64,000 nt of DNA from Pezizomycotina sp. ARF18 (lineage: Eukaryota; Ascomycota), in contig AZLU01000036.1 in assembly GCA_002224055.1 (NCBI GenBank), positions 170,992-234,991 of the forward strand, given 5' to 3'. Positions within the stretch are counted from its first letter, which is position 1. Every line of letters begins with the position of its first letter. This document shows positions 11,459 through 22,599 of this stretch, piece after piece. The notes under the pieces are model-generated. The model was not told the origin of the DNA and did no database searches. It saw only the letters and a program-made list of their open reading frames with translations. The position numbers and the translations under genes are program-made.

Positions 11459-12234
11459 TCAATGCTTCAAATAAGGTTCCTTTCGTACTTTTTTCTTTCC
11501 GCCGGGCATCGCCTTCGCACCGCGCCTAGGTGGCACGTGGGCCGCCGAGCTATTCTTATCAAGTTTCCTCCGCTTCGGTCCCACTCCGTCTTTCAGGATC
11601 CACCGGGGTAAGCGCGTGATCTTGCGATCAGGCTCAATTTGGTCCTCCGGACACTGCGCCTGCCCTCCCGAATCGCCAGGTTTCCTTTCACCAAATCTTC
11701 AAAATATTTCTCCGCCTCGGATCTCATCGGTATCTCCTCTCCAACTTCAACCCCGCTCTCCACTTTTACTATATTTTTTTTTGCCCCCTCCGTTCTGTTC
11801 CACCACTCCAGCACCGTGGTAGCTACTCTAGAAACCTCACGCGTAGTTCCGGCAGCTTTAAATAGGGCCATTTCGCCCTCGTATTAGCTCGTCGAGCTTA
11901 ACGGCACTCATGGCGGGTGATCGGGCGGATGAAATGTGACCAGGTTCGGGTTCTTCAGTGTGTTCCCAGTAAAAAAAAGACCCGTGGGTCACGTTGAGTG
12001 ATTTCGTAACGGCCGAACTGTCATAAGTTAGGCGCCTTCCCATTATTCACCGTCTGTCCTGGCTTTCTTTAAGATCGCGACGTGTATATGCTCTGGCCTA
12101 GCCATGCTGAGGCCGTATTTGTTTAGGCTAAATTGCAAGTCAATCAACGACGGTCGATCAGGAAACATGAAGAAGAAATGTCGCCTACTTTCCCAGGATC
12201 CTACTGTGAGGCGCAAATTTATGCTTTGAATCAT
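11459..12234 (-). CDS. Unrecognised protein with a basic C-terminus, frame-disrupted
   Basis: Four overlapping minus-strand frames read as one protein of about 255 residues. In order they hold MIQSINLRLTVGSWESRR with PDRPSLIDLQFSLNKYG; then NVTHGSFFYWEHTEEPEPG with MSAVKLDELIR; then MALFKAAGTTREVSRVATTV with SEAEKYFEDLVKGNLAIREG; then a lysine/arginine-rich tail ending KKKVRKEPYLKH and a stop at 11459. Amino-acid composition is protein-like in each piece, and the joins fall within a few bases of each other, suggesting single-base indels rather than introns. I do not recognise a family. The charged tail would suit a nuclear or nucleic-acid-binding protein, but that is only a guess from composition. 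Confidence 0.45.
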
Positions 12235-12239
12235 ATTTG

Positions 12240-13925
12240 ACGGATTCTTTCGCCACGAATGATCGATTGAAAGTCAGCGGCCCGGTCGACCTCGAGGGGG
12301 TTAGAAAATGGCATAGAGTTTGTCTTTAGCGACATGCAAGAGAGAGGTCGTGTTGATAAATACTACAAGTGATTGTTGATGGAGAAGAATACGGAACCCC
12401 TCCAATGGAGAAAACCGAGGGCGAAAAGAGAATTCTGTACAGTGGAATTATTGTAAGATGTAATTGGCACAAATGAACGAATGATTAAACAAACAAATAA
12501 ATAAAAAAAAATTTTTTAAAAAAAAAACACATACTCACATAAACGGGTATAGAAAATAGTATATAAAAAAAAAAGAGAAAAAAAAAAAAAAAAAAGGAAG
12601 GAGTCGGCCCAGTACAGTCTCTTATTTGCTCTTTCTTTTTTTGTTCAATTTAACCTATTCTCATTTGCTATATAGTACTAGTTCCCATGACATTCCAATG
12701 TGAATTGCGATTTAAATACAACATAAACACTTCTTTTTTTCTTCTTCGCTTCCTCTTCTTCCTCTTCTTCCTCTCTCTCTCTCTCCCTCTCTCATCTTTC
12801 CCCATCTAAGTGTCCAACCCCAAGCTACCTTGATTGTTAGGCTGGCAGTACGTCAACAGTAGCCGTATTTCATCTTCCTCTCCTTTCCTCGTGAAACCGT
12901 CCGTTCAATCCCTCGGGATAGATACCGCCGAGGATTTTTAGGCCGTTAAGACAAGGAAACTCATAAGATACAAAGCACGAACCTTTGTGGTTCTCTCGGG
13001 AAGTAAGTACAGTATTCCTTTATGTTCCCGTTCGCCTTTCTTTCTTCTTTCTCTTTCTCTCTTTCTTTTATGTGCTACGTGGGGTTGCAATGTAGGGTGA
13101 AAATAAATGGCCTGAGTTCGGCTAGGTCCGATTCCATTCCCGTCGCCAATCACGAAGAAGCTTCGCACCGAAGTAGCCAGCGGTGCGGCCCCCGGAGATC
13201 ATCAATCATGTCCACTCTATGCTGAGTGGATGGTTATCATATCGTAGCAACAAACTTTTTTCGTACCAATAACCAGATAAGTGGTAAATAGCACTCACAC
13301 TTACGCACCATCGTATATAGATAGCTTTTTCCAAAAGAATTCCCCAAAAAGTTATTGTGTTTTTCAGGTAGTAAATCACAAAAAAAAATTTTTTTTTGAT
13401 ATAGTCTAGGTTTATTAGATAAAAAAGCCTTTGGTATAGATTCGGCCGTCGCTGCCAATGTGTGGACGTTTCTCGTTCTTTTCCTTTCCTTGTAAAGAAA
13501 TAAAACGCTCATAATGCGTTCTCGCTATATTAATATTAATACAAATTAAGCCAAATTTGCAAAAGGGACCTAATTCGATGATAAGCCATTACATTAGTAC
13601 GCGTATCCTGTATATAAGCACTCAAGGAAATTCAAACGTAGAAGACGTCCTATATATATCAAGAAAAAAGAAACATGATATCGCTTTTTACCATTTTATG
13701 CAACCTTTTCCTTCCAACATGTTCAGCGGGCAAAATTCGTGAGCTAGCTATGCCATCTTGTTTATATTACCAAACTGGAGAGTTTCCACATGTATCAAAC
13801 GAGTGCTTCCAGTCATTTCTTTTTTTTTCCTTCGATCAAACGAAACTTTTTAGTTACAAAACTAGAGTTCTCCTTCCGCTACGCTTCGCAAAAAAGCGAA
13901 AAAAAAAAAAAAAAAAAAAAAAATA
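12240..13925. other. Intergenic, low-complexity rich
   Basis: No supported gene. Contains A-rich runs (12500-12600), a C/T-rich tract (12735-12800) and an A(n)T(n) box at 13380-13400 similar in appearance to the 5S upstream box but with no 5S behind it. Confidence 0.4.
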
Positions 13926-13930
13926 AAGAA

Positions 13931-14047
13931 ATCTACAAGAGTCGGATTCCCACATGGTCACCCACGTAGTACTAGTCGACCGATACGAGGCTTGTTTAGG
14001 GCAGAGCGGACGGGATGCCAAATTTTCCTCGTTCTATGCTCGTAGAT
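13931..14047 (-). rRNA. 5S ribosomal RNA, copy 4
   Basis: Full-length 5S on the minus strand. It is one base short in the control region (CCCACGTAGTAC read on plus, against CCCACCGTAGTAC elsewhere). The T tract on the RNA sense is about 22 long (A run at 13900-13922). Confidence 0.9.
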
Positions 14048-14049
14048 GC

Positions 14050-14905
14050 AGTTACCTAGGAAGCAAGTTATATAAAGGGTTCGGGGTTGAGCTATTTAAT
14101 TCGTGGAGGTCGAAATTTTTTATATTAGTCTTATCGATAAGAGGCTTGGAGCTCTTGCAGGACCAAAAAAAGAAGAAAAAAATTTGTCCTCTCACTTTGC
14201 CAAAGATTAATCTCCGTTATTTATTCGTGGAAGAAGGGTTAAAGAACCCTCCCAGCATGATAGGGTGGCTGTCAATTGATGAAAAACTGAAGGAAAAATA
14301 CAGCATCCGATAGTATACCGCACTGTTTGGTGGAGAGAAGAAACCATGCTTGCTTAGAATAATTTGTAGATTTGAAAAACTGCTAGACGTGCTTTCTTAT
14401 TATACACGATACTACTTCTTAAGTATACTGTTCGTGAATTACTTGCTTATAAGTCAATAGTAGCGAAAATACCTTATAATATTATATATAAAAAAAAAAA
14501 GTTAAAAATCGTCGAAAATCGAGCGAATTTCAATATTTTTATTGTTATTATTATTGAACATTTTACCTGCTTATATTGACTGTTGGTATACGGAATGAGA
14601 TTTTTCTTGGCCGTGCTTGCTTATGATCTAATACCATGCTACTATAATGGTGTACCATCTAACATAGCTCACCGCCAAGTAATACGGTAGCTTTCACACA
14701 GCTCTTTTACGCAAGCAGCTTGTTGGATTAACAGCTCACAAATATTAAAATATTAAAATATTAAAATAATAATAATAATAATAATATAATCAAGGGCAAT
14801 GGCACCATTAGAGAGACTAGAGAGTACACGAACTCCTCGTCCTCTTCAATCTCGTCAGCAAAAAAGAAATTGACAAAAAAAAAAAAAAAAAAAGAAAAAA
14901 GAAAT
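14050..14905. other. Spacer between two inverted 5S genes
   Basis: AT-rich spacer with no gene recognised apart from the copy 4 promoter. An A tract of about 21 at 14875-14893 is the T-rich end of 5S copy 5. Confidence 0.4.
14060..14155 (-). promoter_or_regulatory. Upstream promoter of 5S copy 4
   Basis: Reading the minus strand toward the gene: CAAGCCTCTTATCGATAAG, AAAAAATTTCGACC, GCTCAACCCC, TATATAACTTGCTTCCTAGG. The TATA is at about -22 to -27. This matches the copy 2 upstream block over about 90 bases. Confidence 0.6.
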
Positions 14906-14909
14906 AAAG

Positions 14910-15028
14910 ATCTACAAGAGTCGGGATTTCCCACATGGTCACCCACCGTAGTACTAGTCGACCGATATGAAGCTTATGTAAGGCAGAGCGGACGGATGCC
15001 CAGTTGTCTTCATTCTATGCTCGTAGAT
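14910..15028 (-). rRNA. 5S ribosomal RNA, copy 5
   Basis: Full-length 5S. Compared with copy 3 it has one lost G in the CGGACGGGATGCC region and one extra T in GGGATTTCCC (plus-strand view). The start pairs with the end. Upstream TATATA is at -24 to -29 (15052-15057), followed outward by GCGGAAAAAAAATTTT at 15068-15083. Confidence 0.9.
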
Positions 15029-15049
15029 ATCAACTACTACCAGTGAAGG

Positions 15050-15085
15050 GCTATATAAATTTCAATGCGGAAAAAAAATTTTCAC
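15050..15085 (-). promoter_or_regulatory. Upstream promoter of 5S copy 5
   Basis: On the minus strand: AAAATTTTTTTTCCGC then TATATAG before the 5S start, the same two-part arrangement as at copies 1-4. Confidence 0.55.
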
Positions 15086-15309
15086 CTCGAAGATTGCCAA
15101 GATATATAACGCTGCGTGAAATTGAGGTTAAATTTTTTTTTTTTAGGGCAAGGGTTTAATTTGCATTGCAGATTGTCTTAGCGATAGATAGTTTCCTTGG
15201 CTATTATAGCTTCCCCGACAGAAGGAAACGAGCAATGAGGAGTCTTCAAGAAGGAAATGGCGTTTATCAGCAATTAGGAAGGATCGCGGGAACTTGAAAG
15301 ATTTAGAAT

Positions 15310-15582
15310 TCAAATAGTAAAGCTTTCGTTTAAGAAGCGGCCTTTTACGATATCGTATTTGCAAAGACGCATGGTGTACGTTGCTTCGGCTTGATTGTGT
15401 AACAAAAATCGGAGGTTGGATGTTTGTCGCTGAACTTCCGGCCCGAAGTCTGGTCCTTGTAAATCAGGCCAACCCAGTACGCAAAAGCCGAAAATACCGA
15501 TTGCCGGCATTTGAACATAACAATAGCCGTCGCGAGATGAAAATTTAGTTAAGCTTGCCAAGATGAAGGTAACTTCAAGCAA
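15310..15582 (-). CDS. Hypothetical small protein
   Basis: A 90-residue open frame (MLEVTFILASLTKFSSRD, then PAIGIFGFCVLGWPDLQGPD). No family recognised; the start is simply the first Met. It could be a conserved fragment of a larger gene, because an overlapping frame continues to 15143. Weak support. Confidence 0.25.
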   Translation of the reverse strand: MLEVTFILASLTKFSSRDGYCYVQMPAIGIFGFCVLGWPDLQGPDFGPEVQRQTSNLRFLLHNQAEATYTMRLCKYDIVKGRFLNESFTI

Positions 15583-15917
15583 GGATGTTTACAGGAACTT
15601 TCTTAAAAGCCGTCGAGTTTGCCGCTGCTAATGTCATTTATCATTTAGGGTCTGAGAGAAAAATTCGATAAGTGAACAATACGGAACAAATGGTGGATTC
15701 TAATAAAATTATGAGCTAGACAAATTCTTCAAAAAGCTCGTCCGAACCATGTAACATCAACAACTATAGAGAAGCTACATATATATACCATAATTGAATA
15801 TTGCGTAGTAAGGGAAATCGTACTGTCTGTAGTAGTTATGAAGATCTAGCCTGAGAAAGGCGTACGTGTTGCGAGATCACCCGAATCGTTTCGAGCTTCA
15901 AGTCGGCATCTTCGCTG

Positions 15918-18226
15918 CTATAAACCCCAGATCCCCGTCGCCAGAGTAAGCGGGGTTCTGCCATCGTTATCTTTCGCGTCAACGTCGGCGCCCGCCTGAC
16001 ACAAAATATCTGCGACCTCAGGATTGAAGTTCCTGGCAGCCTCGTGGAGCGGCGTCCTTCCGCAATTGTTTTTCAGATTAATGTTGGCGCCAGCTTTGCA
16101 CAAAAAACGTGCGACATTAATATCAACGGGCATTTTCGCCACTGCATACAAACCAAGTGCAGTGGTGTATCCCGTCCCAGCATCTTGCGTTGAGGTCCAC
16201 GCCTCTTTTGCACAAGGTCTTAACAGCGTTCAGGAGCCGGACTCGACTGCATCGTGAAGCAGAGTTCGTCGAAACGCGTTGGTCACTCCTACTGGAATAC
16301 CATGCTGCAGAAGGATGTCTATGATATGCACGTCGCCTTCCGTGGCGGCGGCGTGGAGAGCCGTATACCCAAGTGGGACTGATGGAATCGTTGACGCTAG
16401 GTAAATGGTCAGCGCCAACATTTAACAGTAGCCGCACGATCTCCTCGCTCCTCTCCGCGTGCTATATCTAATGGCGGATGGTGACCGTATAACATTCGGG
16501 TCCGCACGTGATCTAGAAGTAGCTTAACTAGCTCTAGACGCTTGCTTTGAGTAGTCTGCGAGTCTATGGCTATGCACAGAGGATAATCGGCATCTCCGCC
16601 ATCTGGGAAGCCACTTGCGATGACGTCCTCTGCTATGTCGCGCTGAGGTTCATTAACACTTGCCCCTTTGGTTATAAGCACCTCGGTATACTTCTTTTGT
16701 GTTCTTATCGCGTAGTAAGCGCGGTTCGATCGTAATCGGTCGAGTTTTTACGCTGTAGGATGGATTTATCTGCGTTCCGCAACCACTCCGCGGAAGTTAA
16801 TGAAAGGTCAACTAGAGATCTAGGTGGCATATACTTTTTTTAAACGTAATGCTTCGCTTTTCTTTCAAATTTTTTTTGTCTCTCTTTTTCTTTTCTTTTC
16901 TTCTCAAAGATGTAAAAAATCAATAAGAAAATGTGCGACAACAATAGCAATTCTTCCAATCTGGAGAGGGAGTTTGCGGAAGTGAGAGTTCGGGTACAAA
17001 CCGGACATAAAAGCCTCCGCGAGCTCATCGTCTTCATCGCTCATCGCTCTTTGGAACGCCTTGAAGTATGCCTCGTCCGGCCCTACTATTTCACCGTCGA
17101 TAAATTCCAAGGGGAACCTTTCCGAGATATCGACGTGACTCCTTCGATTTTGCTCTCCTATCTCCGCTCTAAATGCTGTAATGCCCGTGCCACCACCTTT
17201 GATACCATATCCGGCTTCGACTTCGACCTGTAAAACTTCGCTTCCGTGCTCTTGCCTAGCGCCTCGCATATGCGAGCCATCAGGTCGATGCAGACGTAAA
17301 AAATTCTCCTTCAATTGAGGTGCAGAGGACGATTTATCCGCTTCTCCCCCTCTCTCAAAAGCTCTGCGCAGAGCTTCTTTGCTTCCGCGGGCTTCCCAAT
17401 TGAACGTCGCCTCCGCCCTCAGTATTCCAGACCGTATCCTGGTCACCCCACCTCATCTGTCGAGAGCAGCTGATTGGCGCTGAGAGCCTCGATGGACTCC
17501 TTCCAGCGGCCGACCATTTGCAACGCTTCCGATTGTTTGAGAGTCCACAAAATCACGTTCTCTTTTGTCAATTCTTCGCTGCCGAGTATGTTCGATTATG
17601 AGCAGCTCGGCGGTGCGAGTCTCGGAATCCAAAAGCGCCTGCGCCTCTTCTTGCTGGAATTCGACAAGTTGACGACCCAGAGACGATTCCTCCTCCGCGG
17701 TATCCGCGGTATCTCCGGGGTCCCAAGCCCAACATGCCCCGCGGTGACGCTGGGCTGAGCAGACCCAAACGAGAAATCATCCCCCGTACATGCCGATGGG
17801 GTCCCCCGATTGCCCGCTGAGGCGCTTGGCGTCCACCGGCTCTAGAGGTTTAGCCCCCAAAGTCGTTTATAGGCCCAGCGCTAGAAGTCTGAAGGCCTTT
17901 GGGGCTTCCTTATTCACCAGGCCGGAGAAGAATCTGACGCGGCTGTTTTGGGCGCCAACGTTTCTGATGTCCCGGCTACATGTACATTTCGTGAGCCCTG
18001 CCCGCATCGATGCCGAATCTGACATCGGCAGCTCTCACTTTCGCCGTCTCAATGCGTCGGAACCTGACATTCCGCCGTTGCCAATACGCGTCCAATTTAT
18101 TGTAAAAAATTTTCGCACGAACTTTTTGTTTTTAGTTTTCTCGAGTTCCTGACTCTCGTGGATAGTTTCTTCCAGGTCATCCCTTTGATCCTTGACAATT
18201 TGTTTATGGAGATGCACAAATCCCAA
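15918..18226 (-). CDS. Ankyrin-repeat protein with a long N-terminal region of unknown type
   Basis: The C-terminal third carries ankyrin repeats. GYTALHAAATEGDVHIIDIL and FRRTLLHDAVESGS lie at about 16390-16230; CGRTPLHEAARNFNPEVADI and NDGRTPLTLATG lie at about 16080-15930. Upstream, one long frame (17446-16904) contains ERFPLEFIDGEIVGPDEAYF and MSDEDDELAEAFMSG, and before it come QLVEFQQEEAQALLDSETR and, at 18226-18035, LHKQIVKDQRDDLEETIHES, both helix-forming. I cannot name an N-terminal effector domain; HET, NACHT and patatin hallmarks were not seen. Frame changes occur near 17500, 16430 and 16240. It may be two genes. Fungal ankyrin proteins of this kind are often STAND or HET-related, which fits the neighbourhood but is not shown. 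Confidence 0.6.
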
Positions 18227-18239
18227 AGAGCGGCGGCTG

Positions 18240-19285
18240 ACTTTTATGGAACTTCCCCGATCCCGGTTCCAAAACTAGAAACAACTGACGGCGCTTAACG
18301 ACCAGAGCTGGCCAATACTTAATACGAACCCACTCAAGTTCTTTACCTAATACCGTCCGTTAAGCCCAACGTACTTAAACAACTAAAAAATATATAATCT
18401 TACAATTAATAGTGTATCATAACTACAGTACTTATAATGCGGCGGATATCAGCAAAAATAATATAGATAATAATAAAAATGAACTGCTGGGCAATCAAGA
18501 TGAGTTATAACATACGCATAATAATTATAAAGCTTGAAGATATATTAAAAAAGTTCTTTGAACACTCTTTAAGCCTCCTTAAGATTTATTCTATAAAGAA
18601 GGCTTAAACAGAGGCTAAAGAGATATTTTTGATTGGCCTCGTACAACTAGCTATCCTACTCACACAATATTACCTCTTTGCTCTGCTGGCCATACCTACT
18701 CCCCTGCCTACCTGCCACCTTCTCAGTATCTTACGCCGCTGCTCACTTAGGCAGCATCTCTCTCTCTTGCCAGATTATAACGAAGTATGGCAACCAGTAG
18801 CGTAACACAGGCCAATAATTACTAGGGAGAATTGGCTAGTTGGTTTGGTTTGAGCCTTAGTTTACTATATATGTTTTAGGGGTTAACGCTGTTGTGTGGG
18901 ACGTCTTTATCAATGAACAAAATAGCTATATAGCTTAGTGAGTGAACGAGCTATACGAGCATAGCTTATGGCGCTTTCTGTACAATACATAAGAATCGCG
19001 AGCGCTTTGATTTATAATTCTGCTTATATCCACGGTGTCATATCTGTCAACTGCGGTGTACCAATAGCGACACTTCTAGTTAGATAATCAAACGCAATAA
19101 TTGCCGCCGGGGTTTTTTTTTCTCGCCGTAATTCCCGTTGATCCTCCGGCACGGAAAAGGTGAACCGGGCCGAAAACACTCCGGGAAGTGAAGGTTACCG
19201 ATCAGCGATTACAGTGTATTCATTATTAAGAACTAAAAATGATCTTCGAAGTCGCCAAGATGGAGATAACTTGCCGAGGAGCTTA
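18240..19285. other. Intergenic; AT-rich possible transposon remnant
   Basis: 18300-18620 is AT-rich with many TpA steps and starts with CAGAGCTGGCCAATACTTAA, which looks like a hAT-type terminus. No matching inverted end was found. 18640-18790 is ordinary-composition DNA. No gene recognised. Confidence 0.25.
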
Positions 19286-19287
19286 GC

Positions 19288-19497
19288 CTAAGGTACTTCG
19301 GTTCTTCCTTCGGCGTTTAGTCCGGGTGGCTTTTTAAAAGCCGCAAGAGCGAAAGGAATTTCAGATACAACGTCATTAGGACGAACTGGAGATGTAACAG
19401 GTGAGTAAACATGATAGTAATGCACATTAATAGTTGCGATTTTATCTCTTGAAAACCGTTCGGATTCGCATTTACTTCTAGTATCACGATCGAACAA
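19288..19497 (-). CDS. Hypothetical small ORF
   Basis: A 69-residue frame (RDKIATINVHYYHVYSPVTS). No family, signal peptide or membrane segment was recognised. It is listed only because composition is protein-like in an otherwise empty stretch. Confidence 0.18.
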   Translation of the reverse strand: MFDRDTRSKCESERFSRDKIATINVHYYHVYSPVTSPVRPNDVVSEIPFALAAFKKPPGLNAEGRTEVP

Positions 19498-19499
19498 CG

Positions 19500-20028
19500 G
19501 TGTTTGCGGACATTTTGGAGAGGGAAAAAAAAAATGCTGTGAGCCTCCGCGGATATTTATCCGGCTTTACTAGAATCCGACTTTCTATTTTTCCGGGTTT
19601 GAGTTTTTCCGAAGCTAAGCTAGACACAGCTTAGCTTGAGTTCCCCCGCCTGAACCGACTTTCGTTCTAGAGTTCAGAGCCAATTGGAACTCCGCGCTTT
19701 AGCGGAATTTTAGCGGGGGAGTGACGTTAAAGAATAAGTACCTTTTCGCAGTGATCTCGAATCAAAGATACCTCGCTTTCACACAAGCTTTTTTTTTTTT
19801 TTTTTGGCGATTTGATGGTGTGGAGTGACCCTCAATTTGCGGGTCCTTAGAACTTCAGCTCGAACATCTAGAAATTACTTATATAAAGCTAGGATTCAAT
19901 CCTCCGACAATCGAAGCAAACTTCATCATTTCACCCCTTGCTTGACAAATTTCTCATAGCTTCTCATCATATCATAACTATCTCACGATTACGACACTAA
20001 CCTCCCCTTCCGTGTACGATTCCTCCGA
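19500..20028. other. Upstream region of the aldo/keto reductase
   Basis: No gene. T tract at about 19790-19806. TATATAAAGC at 19880-19889 lies about 150 bases before the reductase ATG and could be its TATA element. Confidence 0.3.
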
Positions 20029-20029
20029 A

Positions 20030-21630
20030 ATGTCAGGATCAGTAAAGTGCCCCTGCGCCATTGGGCAAAAACGGTCCCCAGATCCCGCCGTCGGTTTCGC
20101 ATGCTGGGTAAACCCCTTCCCTCCTATACACTTCCTGTTCCATCCCTCTTCCTCCCCCCCCCCTCCCTTCCCATGAACTCACACTAACACCCACCACAAG
20201 GCCTCTCCGTACTTCCTGTTCCATCCCTCTTCCTCCCCCCCCCCCTCCCTTCCCATGAACTCACAACACACCCACCCAACAAAGGCCTCTCCGTCGGCTA
20301 CGGTTCCTCCCACCAGACGCGCCGACGCTTCGCCGCCATCGACGCCGCCTACGACCTCCGGCGCCACGCACTTCGACACGCCCAATCCTACGGCGACAAC
20401 GAATCCCTCCTCGGGAAATGGCTCCAGCGGCCCCGACCCCTCGCAACGCGAATCCTTTCATGCCACCAAGTTCGGCGTATCCTGGACGGCGGAAAGCTTT
20501 TACGGCGACCCGTGAATTAGAAAAGCGTGCTCGGAGAGTCTGGATAAGTTGGGCATCGATCAGATTGATCTGTATTATTACCATAGGATCGATCCGAACG
20601 TGGCCGATTGAGGTTACGTAGGACTATGCAGCTGAAGCATATGTATTTTTGCTACGCTTTTGATAACGGTTTTGCTTTTTTTGGTGGGGGGGAAGTGATG
20701 CTAATGGAGATTTTGATGGAGGGAGGGTAAGATTAAGCACTTAGGGCTCTCGAGGCTTCACGGCTACGATCCGCAGGGCCGCTCACGTCGCGAGGATATC
20801 GCCGTTTTTGCTACGCTTTTGATAACGTTTTGCTTTTTTTGGTGGGGGGGAAGTTATGCAATGGAGATTTGATGGTAGGAGGTAAGATTAAGCACTTAGG
20901 GCTCTCGGAGCTTCACCGGCTACGATCCGCAGGGCCGCTCAGTCGCGAGGATATCGCCGTTCAGGTAAGCGGACGCCTATATCTACAACCCCACGATTTC
21001 TCTAAAGGGTCCCGCACATTACATATCCATCGCGGGGGTCCTCTTCTTAACTAACGTTCCCCATTCTCCTTCGTAGATCGATACTCCCCTTCGCCCTAGA
21101 CATCGAAACACAACGACGTCCTCAAAACCTGCCGCGAGCTCGGCATCGCCGTCGTCGCCTACTCCCCCTCGGCCGCGGCATGCTATCGGCCAGTAAAATC
21201 CCCCGCCGACTTCGAAAGAAGGACTCCCAAGTTGTCCCCCGCTCTCTCCGCCGAAACTTCCCGAAAATCTCGAGCAGTATCCACCATAACCTCCCTCGCC
21301 AAAGAAATCCCACGCATCGCAATATAACCTCGCGTGGATCTCGCTCAAGTGAAGACTTCTTTGTCATTCGGGGAGTAAGAAGGCGATACATAGAGGAGAA
21401 TACGAAAGCGCGGAGGTGGAGTTGACGAAGGAGGAGGTGGAGGAGCTGAGGAAGGAGCTGAAGGGTGGGACTGTATGGGGAGGTACCGAAGGGTATGCAG
21501 GAGCATCTGTTTTGGTGATAGTATTGCGTTGGGCCAGTGGAAGCCGAAGGCCGAGCAGATATGCGAGGAGACGCGCACGGACGGCGAGGTGTCGGGATCC
21601 GCCGACGTCGCCGACGCAGTCGAGTTTTAG
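20030..21630 (+). CDS. Aldo/keto reductase, disrupted
   Basis: A NADPH-dependent carbonyl reductase of the (beta/alpha)8 AKR fold, closest in motif style to YakC/pyridoxal-reductase-like fungal AKRs. Pieces in order across frames: LGKNGPQIP at the N-terminus, [28 protein letters not shown] (catalytic Asp/Tyr zone), TKFGVSW (catalytic Lys), LYYYHRID (catalytic His), [18 protein letters not shown] with VVAYSP, and near the C-terminus [15 protein letters not shown] first intron begins at GTAAAC (20108) and a later one spans 20965-21076 (GTAAGC, CTAAC, TAG). Two local tandem duplications (20130-20294, 20646-20959) and several frame changes interrupt it. No frame is open throughout, so this is either a pseudogene or error-damaged sequence. 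Confidence 0.7.
20130..20294 (+). repeat. Tandem duplication in first AKR intron
   Basis: Two adjacent copies (20130-20210, 20211-20294) include the C-rich intron core and the acceptor plus exon start GGCCTCTCCGT. They differ mostly by 1-3 base indels. Confidence 0.85.
20646..20959 (+). repeat. Tandem duplication of about 157 bases inside AKR
   Basis: Copies 20646-20804 and 20805-20959 span an intron end and the [10 protein letters not shown] exon. Most differences are single-base indels (for example TCACGTCGCG against TCAGTCGCG). Confidence 0.88.
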
Positions 21631-21634
21631 CCGA

Positions 21635-22445
21635 AGAGCCGCGAAGTAAAGGAAACGTGGGGGGTCGATGTGGAGGTGCTGTATTTTTCGATTAGTTTTT
21701 CTGAATTATTGTGGTGGCAGGCGTATAAAGAATAAGTCGGCGATGATGAAAAGCAGCATAAAACAGGAAGCAGCAGTAGTATGCAAAAGCGGCGTGGTCT
21801 CATATGTTTGTACGTGATTTTTTGTACAGTCCATTAATGAACAAAAATAAAACTAGCAACAAAAATAGGTTTCCTTGCGCATGCTTGTTATACACGAAGT
21901 ATCACGCAAATTTATTTAAAGGTGGCACAGGTGCTTTTATGTGGAGAAAGTGTAGACCTTTAACTATAAGGCGGTCTAACAAAATATCACCAGCTCCACA
22001 ATTACACGCAGCAATTGAAAAACATAAATCTTTCAACAGTGTTCCTCCTGAATGCTCCTTTCGCCTTAGTAATCTCCCTCATTAGTGACGATAACCTTTC
22101 CCAACTATATCAGACCATTTCTACACACAGACTATTCTCCCCAGAACTGATCGAGCCAGGCAACATCGGGTCATGCCTACAAAGAAAGCACGGCATACAT
22201 TCGTGAAACGCAAGGCTACTCTACATAGTGTCATTTTTTGAGGAATATTGCCTGGTGCCCACTTCCACTTCCAACGAGAGAGGTGGTTTCGAGAAAACTA
22301 CCTTTTGAATATACTCAATACCTACAAAAGTTAGAAGAAAAAAAAAAAAAAAAGGTAAGGGGAAACTAACATCGGACACGTCAAGCACCGATTTCCATCC
22401 GCACATAACACCGTTTGAACGAATGAAAAGTAAGAAAAAATATCA
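21635..22445. other. Intergenic, nothing recognised
   Basis: No convincing ORF or repeat; an A tract at about 22337-22354. Confidence 0.35.
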
Positions 22446-22452
22446 CAAAGAA

Positions 22453-22595
22453 AAGCTGCTTCGCTGGTTCGAACAGCGGAACCTTAGGACAATCATTTCT
22501 AGGAAACTAAAACCATCGGCCATTCGTATGGATATATATAGTCATTTGGAATGATAATTGCAGATCCCACGCTCTACCAATTGAGCTAACAGCTT
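22453..22595 (-). tRNA. tRNA-like gene, probably intron-containing, anticodon uncertain
   Basis: On the minus strand, TAGCTCAATTGGTAGAGC forms a standard D arm and Pol III A box (22571-22588). CGCTG-TTCGAAC-CAGCG forms a perfect T arm with B box GTTCGAACC (about 22462-22478). AAGCTGTT near the start pairs with AGCAGCTT at the end. TGGGA can pair with TCCTA as anticodon stem, leaving a loop of about 70 bases that would be a long intron containing TATATATA. A TCTGCAA stretch lies where the anticodon should be (possible GCA or TGC). The acceptor spacing is one base off canonical, so a decayed tRNA or a one-base sequence error is possible. Confidence 0.45.
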
Positions 22596-22599
22596 GCTT

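Noticed and set aside
18300-18620. hAT transposon end (CAGAGCTGGCCAATAC)
   Set aside because: No matching inverted terminus or 8-base target duplication was found, so it is kept only as a low-confidence note.
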